A stretch of DNA of 64,000 bases. Origin: Actinokineospora baliensis (GTDB lineage: Bacteria; Actinomycetota; Actinomycetes; Mycobacteriales; Pseudonocardiaceae). Under the pieces are notes generated by a model, which worked only from the letters and a program-made list of their open reading frames with translations, was not told where the DNA came from and searched no databases. Position 1 is the stretch's first letter; each line of letters starts with the position of its first letter. Made by a program: the position numbers and the translations under genes. This document shows positions 1 to 9,400 of the stretch, one piece after another. The stretch spans positions 5,568,001 to 5,632,000 of the forward strand of contig NZ_JAFBCK010000001.1 of the NCBI RefSeq assembly GCF_016907695.1, written 5' to 3'.

Positions 1-1
1 G

Positions 2-3000
2 GTGGCTATCGACTGGGGGCTGTGGGGCGAGACCGGCATGGGCGTGGCGGTCGCCGATCAGTTGCGCGCCCGAGGGGTGCGGCCACTGGGGACCGAGGAG
101 GCACTGCGGGCGCTGCTGGACACCCTCCGTGCCGACGTCCGCCAGGTCGTCATCGCCCACCGAGACACCTCCGACCCGTCGTTCGTCGCTGGGACTCCTG
201 TCGAGGCGGCTGCCACTGAGGGGAACGAGGACCAGGTCCTGGCCGCCTTGAGCGAGTTCGTCGCCGACTGGCTGGGACTGCCGGAGCTGGACCCGTCGGC
301 GGCGCTGACCGACCACGGCATGAGCTCGATCATGAGCGTGGACCTGGCCGAGGAGTTGACCCGCCGCTGGGGCAAGGCCGTTCCGGCCACCCTGTTCCTG
401 GAGTACCCAGACCTGCGCTCCGTGGCCAAGGCCTTGGCCGAGCGACACGGCGTGACGCCGCCGGGCGCTGCTACCGAGCCCGAGCCGGCGCCCGTCGCAG
501 CGGTCGTGGAGCGGCCGGGATCGAGGGCTGGTGGGCCGATCGTGGTGGCAGTGTCCGCGGATCTGCCCGATGCGCGCACCCTCGACACGTTCGCGGACAC
601 CCGCGGCACCACTGGCCCCCGCGCCAAGGCCCATGCACCCGGAGCGACTGCACCACACGGCATCACGCCCCCTAGCACTCCCGCCGAGCCGAAGCCGACG
701 CCCGCTGTGGCAGCCGATCGTCACGAGTCATCCCTTGCTGGGGCGATCGCCGTGGTGGCGGTGTCGGCGGATTTGCCTGGGGCGCACACCCTGGACGAGT
801 TCTGGGCCATGCTGCGCGCCGGTGACCATGCGTTCACCGAGGTGCCGGGGCAGCGGTGGTCGATCGACGAGCACCACCGGCCTCGGTCGCCGGGGATGGA
901 GGGTACCTACTGCCGGATCGGCGCGTTCCTGTCCGATGTGGACCGGTTGGAGCCCGCGTTCTTCGGGATCTCGGTGCGCGAGTCGGAGGAGCTCGATCCG
1001 CAGCAGAAGCTGTTGCTGGAGCACGCCTGGTCGGTCCTCGACGAGGGTGGGATGGCTGGGCGCCGCGACATCGGTGTGTTCGTTGGGGCTACGTACACCC
1101 ATTTCCGCGATGCGCGCGGGCTTGAGCAGGTCGGCCCGCACACCGCGCTCGGGTCCATGAACGCGTTGCTGGCCAACCGGGTGTCGTTCGCACTCGATCT
1201 CACCGGGCCGTCGCAGACTGTGGACACGCTGTGTTCGTCGTCGTTGGTGGCGGTGCAGCAGGCGGTGACCAGTTTGCGGGCTGGACAATGTTCGGCCGCG
1301 GTGGTCGCGGCGTGCCATGTCGGCCTAACCCCTTGGTACTACCGGAGTCTGAGCCAACTCGGCGCTCTGTCGGAGGAGCGGCCGCGGCCGTTCGACGACC
1401 GTGCGGCGGGGTTCGTGCCCGGCGAGGGCGCGGTGGCAGTGTTGCTCAAGCGGCTGGCGGACGCCGAGCGCGACGGTGACCACATTTGGGGTGTGATCCG
1501 TGGGGCCGCGGTGAACCACGGCGGCCGGGGCAGTGGGCTGTCGGTGCCGCGTGGTGAGGCGCAGAGCGCGGTGATCCGCGCTGCCCTGGCGGACGCGCGG
1601 GTGAAGCCGTCGGAGGTGTCGCTGGTCGAGGCGCATGGCACGGCGACGCGGCTGGGCGATCCCATCGAGGTGGCGGCGCTGAACGAGGCGTTCGCGGGCA
1701 ACGAGCGGCCGGTCGCCGTCGGGTCGGTGAAGGCGAACATCGGGCACCTGGAGCCTGCCGCGGGGTTGGCGGGCCTGGTGAAGGTGCTGCTGTGCTTGGC
1801 ACACGGGGAGATCCCGCCGCTGGCCGGATTCGCGACCCCCGGCGCACACCTGGACCTGTCGGCGGGCCTGCTCGACCTGCCCACCGAAGTCACGCCGTGG
1901 ACCGGTGCCCGGGTGGCCGGGATCAGCGCCTTCGGCATGGGCGGGACGAACGCGCACGTCGTCGTCGAGGCGCACCGGTCGTCGAGGCAGCAGCGGCCGA
2001 GCACCGGCGAGCAGGTGGTCCCGGTCTCCGCGCACACCCCGGAGGCGCTGGCCAGGCGGGCCGAGGCGTTGGCCCGGTTCCTCGACTCGGTCCCGGTCGA
2101 CGCGGGGACGGTGGCGTTCTCGGCGGCGGTGGGTCGGGCGCACCTCGCGCACCGGATCGCCGTGCTCGGCCACACCCCGGCTGAACTGGCGGAGGGTTTG
2201 CGAGCGGCCGCCCACTCCCCCGGCACGGTGTGGCGCGGGAGCTCGGTCGTGAACGCGGCGCCGGAGGTCGCAGCCCGGTTCGTCGCGGGCAAGGATGTCG
2301 ATTGGCGGGCTCTGCACCCGTTCACGCCGGATCGTGTGGTGCTACCGCCGTACCCCTTCCGTCGCGAAGAAGACCACTCCGCGCTCCTTTCGGCGCACCG
2401 GATCTTCGGCGAAGCAACCGTCCCGGCGGCGCTCCTGCTGGACCTGGCCTTTGCCACATCCCCAGCGCTGACCAAGGTTCAGCTGACGGCGCTGGGCACC
2501 GGCGATGGTCCGGTCAGCCTGGAAATGACCGGTGACGAGGTGGCGTTCCGCTTCGGACAGCGTGTGATCGGACGAGCCGAGAGTGCCATGCCCGGCACCC
2601 GGCCCGCTGCGGTGTCGTTGGTCGATCTGCGTGACTTGTGCCCTCGAACCCTTGCTCCTGAAGGCTTGTACGCGTGGTTCGCGGCGAAGGCGATGGAGCT
2701 CGCGCCTCCGCTGACTCCCATCACCGAGATCCGGTTCGGCACCCAGGACGCACTCGTGCGGCTCGCCACGGCAGGCGACCGAGTGGCAGCTCTGGACGGC
2801 GCGCTGCAGAGCATGGCCGTGTTGACCCTGGCCGACCCGACCGCTGACCACGGCACCTACCTGCCGGTGTCCCTGGGCCTCGTGACCCGCTGGGCCGACC
2901 CGGCGCAGGCTACGTACGCCCACCTCCGCCTGCTACCGAGCAACGGTGTCGAGCGACGCGGCACGGTGACTTTGCTCGACGACGCCGGGCAGGTGCTGGT

Positions 3001-6000
3001 CTCACTGGAGGATGTGGTGTACCGCCCGGTCGCCGCACCTCGGGCTCGCCGGGCGACGCAGTCGGAACCGTTGCAGCACTTGGACACCGTGGTCGACGTA
3101 GTGCGTTCAGTGCTCCACGACCCATCGGTGACGGCCACCACCGGCCTGGTGTCGGCGGGCATGGACTCCATGCTGGCCACCCTGATCGGCGTCGAACTCC
3201 AGCACAGGATCGGGGTCGAGCTGACCCCGGTGGACATCCTCGATGCCCGCGACTGCCACACCCTGGCAACCACTGTCGCCGACGTGGGCCTAGCCAACCC
3301 GGTAGCGGTACCAACTCCGGCAGCAGCTGCGGAGCCTGTTGTGGCCGTGCGGGCGGAAGACGTTGCGGTGATCGGGTTGTCGTGTGCTTTGCCGGGGGCG
3401 GTGGGGCCTGAGGCGCTGTGGGAGTTGCTTTCCGGTGGTCGGGCCGAGGTCAACCGCGCGCCTCGGGGGCGGTGGGTGGGGGCTGAGGGGGCTCTCGGCG
3501 GGTTCCTGGAGGAGGCCGACGAGTTTGATGCGGGGTTGTTTGGGTTCTTCCCGAAGCAGGCGGAAGTCCTGGACCCGCAGGTGCGGTGGTTGCTGCGCGG
3601 GGTGTGGGAAGCGTGGGAGTCGGCGGGGATCGGGCCGCTGTCGGCGCCTCGGGCTACTGGGGTGTTCGTGGGGGCCAGCTACCAGCACTACAAGGACCAC
3701 AACATCGACCCGGAGTTGGACGCGCACGCCGGGCTCGGCAACCACAACGCGTTCCTGGCGAACAGGATCAGCCACTTCCTGGACCTGACCGGCCCGAGCA
3801 TGACCCTCGACACGCTGTGCTCGTCGTCGCTGGTGGCCCTGCACACCGCTGTGCGCAGCCTGCACGACGGCGAGTGCGAGCAGGCCGTGGTGGCGGGCGT
3901 GCGGTTGGCGCTGTCGCCGCTGCACTACACGGCGATGCGGAACCTTCGGGCGCTGTCGCCGACCGGGCGGTCGCGGGCGTTCGACGCCGGTGCTGACGGG
4001 TTCGTCCCCGGCGAGGGCGTGGTCATGGTGCTGCTCAAGCCGCTGGCAGCGGCCCTACGCGACGGCGATCCGGTGCGCGGTGTCATCAAGGGCACCGCGG
4101 TCAACCACGGCGGCCGCACCAGCGGGCTGACCGTGCCCAGCAGCACCGCCCAGCACCAGGTGATCACGGCGGCTCTGGCGCGCGCAGGGGTCGCCCCGGA
4201 AACCATCGGGTTGTTGGAGGCGCACGGCACAGGTACCGAACTGGGGGACCCGATCGAGGTCGAGGGCCTGACCAAGGCCTGGCGCGAGCACACCGAACGC
4301 ACCCAGTTCTGCGCGATCGGTTCCCTGAAGTCCAACGTGGGCCACCTTGAGCCCGCCGCGGGTCTGGCAGGCATGGTGAAGGCACTGCTGGCGATGGAGC
4401 ACGGCAAGATCCCACCGACCCTGCACGTGACCAGGCCCAATGACCACATCCGGTTCGAGGGCAGCCCGTTCTACGTCGCCGACCGGCTGCACGACTGGCC
4501 CGTCGCCGGACCTCGACGGGCAGCGGTGTCCGCGTTCGGCATGGGCGGCGTCAACGCCCACGTCGTGCTGGAAGCGGCGCCGAGCCGAGTCGCTGAACCA
4601 TCCACAGTGGACCACTACACGGTCCGCGTCACCGCGGCCACCGAGAACGCGTTGCGAGATCTCGCTTCCCGCTACGCCGACCGGTTCGAGCGGGCGACCG
4701 ACGCCGAGCTGGTTGACCTGTGCCACACCGCCAACACGGGTCGGTCCACATTGGAGTACAGCGCGGTGGTGCGCGGGCACACGCCGCAGGAGCTGGTGTT
4801 GGCGCTGCGTTCGGTGTCCGAGGTCACGCGTGGGCCGGTCGAGGCACCCGTGGTCCCCGGCAGGCGGGTCGCCGATCTGCCGACATACCCGTTCGCCCGT
4901 GACCGGTACTGGCACCACCACCGCGCCCCGGCTCCCACACCGAACGCCCTGCGGACCCGCTGGATCGCCGATCCGAGCACTCCCAAGCCGGTCACTGGCC
5001 CGGTACAGGTGTTCACAGCCGACAGGGACCTGGTCGCCGCGCTTCGGGACAGGAGCACCAACGCGAACGCTGTGGAGGCGGGACCGGAGCACTTCTGGAA
5101 CCGGCTGCGCGAACTGCCCACCGACGCGCGGGTGGTCTGGGTTGAGCACGGCGCGGGTGACCCCGCGGCCGCCGCGCGTCTGCACGCGGTGCAGGCGGCA
5201 GCGGCGGAGAACGGCGTCGAGGTGGCCACCATCGACCTCGACCCGCGCGACACCGCGGCGACGAGGGCCGAGCAGGTGCTGACCGAACTCGGCGCCGAGT
5301 CGACCGTCGTCTACCGCGGTGGCGTGCGGTTCACCGCCGTGACCGAACCGGCCGCTCCCGGCCAGGTCGACCTCTCAGGTGACGGCTTCGTCCTGGTGAC
5401 CGGCGGGCTGGGTGCGGTCGGCCAGCTGCTGCTCGGCCGCCTGGTCGAGCTCGGGGCTCGGCGCGTGGGCATCGTCGGGCGGTCGGCCGCGGTTGCGCCC
5501 ACCCTCGACGCCGACCTCGAGTACGTGCGGTGCGACGTGGCCGATCCCGAAGCGCTCAGCGCCGCGGTCGAGCACTTCTCCCGGAACTGGGGTCGGCTGC
5601 GCGGCATCGTCCACGCATCAGGCGGCGTCAACCCGATCGGTGCGGTGCGTCGGCGCGACTGGGCCACGGCGGCCACGGTGACTGCGCCCAAGGTCCAGGG
5701 CACGGACGCGGTACTGCGGGTGGCGGTCGAGCGTGACGCACGATTCGTGGTCCTGGTGTCTTCGCTGGCGGGGTCCATGCCCGAGGCGGGTCGCGGGGTG
5801 GTCGACTACGCCCTGGCCAACGCCTACCAACTCGCCGCCGCCGATTCCTGGCAGGCAGGTCCTGTCGTCACCTCGCACGCTTGGCCCGACTGGACCAACG
5901 TCGGAATGGCACCCGACCCGACCTTCGCCGCGCGGCACTCGCTGGCCCCGGCCGAGGCGCTCGACCTGTTCGCCGCCCACCTGACCACCGGCGGCGCCGT

Positions 6001-6409
6001 GATCTTCCCCGGCGCAGCCGCCGCGGAACCAGTCGCGGTGAAGCAGGCCCCAGTGGTCGAAGCCAGCCCGGTTCTGGTCGAGGTGGTCGAGCAGGTCTTC
6101 CTCGACGTGCTCGGCAGTCATCCCGGTGATCGGAAGCTGGCCGACCTCGGTCTGGACTCGATCACCATCGCGGAGCTGACCTCGGCCATCGAGCGCCGGG
6201 TCGGCCGGACCATCGACCCGGGTGCGCTGCTGCGCGCCCGCACTGTCGCCGACTTGGCCGCGGAGATCAGCCCTGCCCCAGTGCCCTCCCCTCGTCCACA
6301 CCCTGTCGTGAACGAGGTCACGGACACGGCCCTCGGCGCGCTGCTGCGCGGTCTCCTCACCACCACCAACGGCAACGCACCGGCGGGCCTGACGGGAGAA
6401 CTGCGATGA
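2..6409 (+). CDS. AT-less (trans-AT-like) modular polyketide synthase, 5' truncated
   Basis: The protein enters the window at the C-terminal end of a ketoreductase (motif DWGLWGETGMG at residues 4-14), so the true start lies to the left. Visible order: KR end; ACP (about 75-150, phosphopantetheine Ser109 in GMSS); KS (249-655, Cys411, His545, second His near 583); DH (about 760-1010, HxxxGxxxxP near 799 and DxxxQ); ACP (Ser1056 in GMDS); KS (1120-1528, Cys1273); KR (1790-2005, TGGLGAVG and a YxxxN); ACP (Ser2053 in GLDS). No AT occurs in either module; the KS-to-DH and KS-to-KR stretches keep only flanking linkers ending in YPF. KS segments read VNHGG rather than VNQDG, as in trans-AT synthases. 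The KS-DH-ACP module has no KR of its own. The stop overlaps the next start by ATGA, so the two proteins are probably translated together. Confidence 0.93.
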   Translation: MAIDWGLWGETGMGVAVADQLRARGVRPLGTEEALRALLDTLRADVRQVVIAHRDTSDPSFVAGTPVEAAATEGNEDQVLAALSEFVADWLGLPELDPSAALTDHGMSSIMSVDLAEELTRRWGKAVPATLFLEYPDLRSVAKALAERHGVTPPGAATEPEPAPVAAVVERPGSRAGGPIVVAVSADLPDARTLDTFADTRGTTGPRAKAHAPGATAPHGITPPSTPAEPKPTPAVAADRHESSLAGAIAVVAVSADLPGAHTLDEFWAMLRAGDHAFTEVPGQRWSIDEHHRPRSPGMEGTYCRIGAFLSDVDRLEPAFFGISVRESEELDPQQKLLLEHAWSVLDEGGMAGRRDIGVFVGATYTHFRDARGLEQVGPHTALGSMNALLANRVSFALDLTGPSQTVDTLCSSSLVAVQQAVTSLRAGQCSAAVVAACHVGLTPWYYRSLSQLGALSEERPRPFDDRAAGFVPGEGAVAVLLKRLADAERDGDHIWGVIRGAAVNHGGRGSGLSVPRGEAQSAVIRAALADARVKPSEVSLVEAHGTATRLGDPIEVAALNEAFAGNERPVAVGSVKANIGHLEPAAGLAGLVKVLLCLAHGEIPPLAGFATPGAHLDLSAGLLDLPTEVTPWTGARVAGISAFGMGGTNAHVVVEAHRSSRQQRPSTGEQVVPVSAHTPEALARRAEALARFLDSVPVDAGTVAFSAAVGRAHLAHRIAVLGHTPAELAEGLRAAAHSPGTVWRGSSVVNAAPEVAARFVAGKDVDWRALHPFTPDRVVLPPYPFRREEDHSALLSAHRIFGEATVPAALLLDLAFATSPALTKVQLTALGTGDGPVSLEMTGDEVAFRFGQRVIGRAESAMPGTRPAAVSLVDLRDLCPRTLAPEGLYAWFAAKAMELAPPLTPITEIRFGTQDALVRLATAGDRVAALDGALQSMAVLTLADPTADHGTYLPVSLGLVTRWADPAQATYAHLRLLPSNGVERRGTVTLLDDAGQVLVSLEDVVYRPVAAPRARRATQSEPLQHLDTVVDVVRSVLHDPSVTATTGLVSAGMDSMLATLIGVELQHRIGVELTPVDILDARDCHTLATTVADVGLANPVAVPTPAAAAEPVVAVRAEDVAVIGLSCALPGAVGPEALWELLSGGRAEVNRAPRGRWVGAEGALGGFLEEADEFDAGLFGFFPKQAEVLDPQVRWLLRGVWEAWESAGIGPLSAPRATGVFVGASYQHYKDHNIDPELDAHAGLGNHNAFLANRISHFLDLTGPSMTLDTLCSSSLVALHTAVRSLHDGECEQAVVAGVRLALSPLHYTAMRNLRALSPTGRSRAFDAGADGFVPGEGVVMVLLKPLAAALRDGDPVRGVIKGTAVNHGGRTSGLTVPSSTAQHQVITAALARAGVAPETIGLLEAHGTGTELGDPIEVEGLTKAWREHTERTQFCAIGSLKSNVGHLEPAAGLAGMVKALLAMEHGKIPPTLHVTRPNDHIRFEGSPFYVADRLHDWPVAGPRRAAVSAFGMGGVNAHVVLEAAPSRVAEPSTVDHYTVRVTAATENALRDLASRYADRFERATDAELVDLCHTANTGRSTLEYSAVVRGHTPQELVLALRSVSEVTRGPVEAPVVPGRRVADLPTYPFARDRYWHHHRAPAPTPNALRTRWIADPSTPKPVTGPVQVFTADRDLVAALRDRSTNANAVEAGPEHFWNRLRELPTDARVVWVEHGAGDPAAAARLHAVQAAAAENGVEVATIDLDPRDTAATRAEQVLTELGAESTVVYRGGVRFTAVTEPAAPGQVDLSGDGFVLVTGGLGAVGQLLLGRLVELGARRVGIVGRSAAVAPTLDADLEYVRCDVADPEALSAAVEHFSRNWGRLRGIVHASGGVNPIGAVRRRDWATAATVTAPKVQGTDAVLRVAVERDARFVVLVSSLAGSMPEAGRGVVDYALANAYQLAAADSWQAGPVVTSHAWPDWTNVGMAPDPTFAARHSLAPAEALDLFAAHLTTGGAVIFPGAAAAEPVAVKQAPVVEASPVLVEVVEQVFLDVLGSHPGDRKLADLGLDSITIAELTSAIERRVGRTIDPGALLRARTVADLAAEISPAPVPSPRPHPVVNEVTDTALGALLRGLLTTTNGNAPAGLTGELR

Positions 6410-9400
6410 CCGACCGGCGGATCGCGGTGATCGGGTTGGCCGTGCGGCTGCCCGGGGCCGAGGACAGCACTGACCTGGGGGCGCTGCTGCGCACCGACAC
6501 CGTCGAGGTCGGTCCGGTGCCGCCCGCCCGGTGGGCCAGGGACCGCTACGTGGGCGACGGGCCGCACCGGGGGACGCACGAGCGGGGCGCGTTCCTGCCC
6601 GACCCGTTCGCTTTCGACCACGCGGCGTTCAACCTGGCCGAGGGCGATGCGCGCCTGCTGGACCCGCAGCAGCGGGTGATGCTGGAGGTGGGTGCCGCGG
6701 CGCTGGAGGACTCGGGGTACCTGGGTGTTCGGCGCAGGCTGGCCGCCGGGGTGTACATCGGCGCCAGGATGAACTCTTACGGGTTCGACCACGGGCGCGG
6801 CCTGGGCGCCGAGCCGGGCGAGGACCCGGTGGCCGCCGCGCTGTGGGGGCGGTCGCAGAACTTCGCGGCGGCGTGGCTGTCGGATCGGCTCGACCTGTCG
6901 GGGCCGAGCCTGGTGGTGGACACGGCGTGTTCGTCGTCGCTGACGGCGGTGTGGCTGGCGTGCCAAGGGTTGCTCGCCGGGTCCGCGGAGCTGGCCGTGG
7001 TCGGCGCGGTCGACCTGCTCATCGACCCGCTCACCTATGTCCTGCTCTCCCGCACCGGCGCGCTGTCAGCGGCGGGCCTGTGCCGGACGTTCGACGAGCG
7101 CGCGGACGGGTATGTGCCCGGTGAAGGCGCGGCGGCGCTGGTGCTCAAGCCGCTGGCTGCCGCCGAGCGCGACGGCGATCGGGTGCTGGCCGCGATCACC
7201 GGGTGGGGCGCGAACAACGACGGCGCGACGATGGGGGTGACCACCCCGAACCTCGACGCCCAGATCGAACTGCTGCGGTCGGTGTACTCCACTGTGGACC
7301 CTTCGACGGTCCAGTACATCGAGGCGCACGGCACCGGTACCGCGATCGGTGACCCGATCGAAGTCCGGGCGCTGACCGAGGTCTTCGGCGAGCACGGCGT
7401 TGCGACCGGATCCGTGGCGCTCGGGTCGCTCAAGCGGCGCATCGGGCACCTGCACTCCGCGGCGGGCATGGCAGGCCTGGCGAAGTTGGTGCTGTCGCTG
7501 AACCAGCGCCGGCGGCCCGCTACCGCCGTCGAGCGACCCAATCCGCGGCTGCGCCTGGCCACCAGCCCGTTCCACCTGCCGACCGAGCACGGCCCGTGGC
7601 CTGAGGTGCCGGTCCGCCGAGCTGGGATCAGCGGGTTCGGCTTCGGTGGCACGAACGTCCACTTGGTACTCGAAGGGATCGACCACCAGATCGCGGGGAC
7701 AAGCCGGGCGGTCGAAGTCCTGCCCCTCTCGGCACACACCCCGGAAGCGCTACGCGAACTCGCCGCACAGTGGACTTCCTTCCTGACCACGAACACCGAC
7801 CTCGCCAACATCTGCGCGACAGCGCGCCTGGGTCGCCCTCAGCGGGCCGAGAGCATCGCTGTGTCCGGTGTGGACGCTGCGGAGCTGTCGGCGGGACTTC
7901 GGTCCTGGCTGCTCGGGAAGCCCGTCGCCAGCGGACCGATCGTGGTGCGCGAGCCGAACGCTGCGGCACCGCCCGCCTGGTTGGTCGAGCTGGACCGAAC
8001 TGTCCCCGAGGTAGCCGCCGTCCTGGACCGCTTCGAGGCCGCCATCGGTCTCCCCCTCGACCGCTTCACCGATCCGCTGGTCGCCGTCAGCGCCATGATC
8101 GCCCAGCTCGTCGCCCTGCGCGCCAACGGGATTCCCGAGCAGGCACTGGACGTACCGAGCCGCTGGGGCTCGGTCGCCGCCGCCTGCTACGACCGAGGCG
8201 ACCTGGAGCAGGCGCTCGCCGAGGCCTTGGCGGGAACCAATGGCCACGCCACTACCACTCCTGACGGGTTCAGCCTGACCACGCGCCTGCAGGAGGACGG
8301 GGTGGCCGCGCTGGCCGCCGCGGTCGCTCACGCGCACAACACCGGTCACACCATCGACTGGACCGCCTTCCAAGGCGGCCAACCGTGGCACAAGCACGCG
8401 CTGCCCACCGCGCAGGCCACTGGCCGGTCGCTCAACCTGGCCGAACCGCGCCGCTCCGCCGAACCCGGCGGCCCACTCACGGTCGAGGCAGGACCCGACG
8501 GCTACACCTTCTCCCGAGTCTTCGGGCCAGCTGAAACCCCCATCGCGCAGCACTCGGTGTACCGGACGGCGATGCTGCCCGGGGTCGGGTGGTTCGACTT
8601 CCTGCGCCAAGGCGTGGAAGCGGCCGGCGAGTTCTTCTACGGTGTCGACGACCTGCTGTTCCACCGGCCGCTGATCCCCGAGGAGCCGAGCCTGGTCGTG
8701 TGCCGGGTCGAGCGGGACGGCACCTTCACCGTCGCCGACGACACCGGCGCGGCCTACGTGACCGGATCCTTGGCCGCCGAGGCGGCCCCCGAGCCGACCC
8801 CGGTACCGGTCGGCAACCTGCTGACCCAGTGCGGTCCGCTGCACGCCGGGTCGTGGCTCTACCGCTGGCTGCGGCGCATCGGCTACACGCACGGCCGCTA
8901 CTACCGCAACATCTCCTGGGTCGCGGGCGTCCCGGGCGGCGGCACGCTCGCCCGCATCGAGGGCAGCAGGCAGCGGGCCCTCAACCCCGACGAGGTCGCA
9001 CTGTTCCCCGGGCTGCTCGACAGCGTGACTATCGCTGCGATCGACCCGGACAACCCGGTGTTCGGCGCCGACGACGCGTCCGCGTTCATCCCGCTGTCGG
9101 TGGGCCGCACCCGCTGGCACGGGTCGCTGGACCAGGCCGCGTACGTGCGGACCGAGGTGGCGTTCTGGAACCACGAGGCCTGCCGAGTCACCCAGTGGGT
9201 CACCGACTCCGACGGCCGGGTGCTGCTGGAGTTCGGCGACATCTCCTCCAAACGCGTCCCCCTGCGCGCCTTCAGCACCGATGGCGAACTGCCTGCCCCG
9301 CCACCGGTCGAGGCGGTGGCGCGGGTTGAAGCGCCGAAGTCCATAGTGGAGCGTCCGGTGGTCAGGGACGCGTTGTCGTGGTTCCTGGCGGAGTCGGGCA

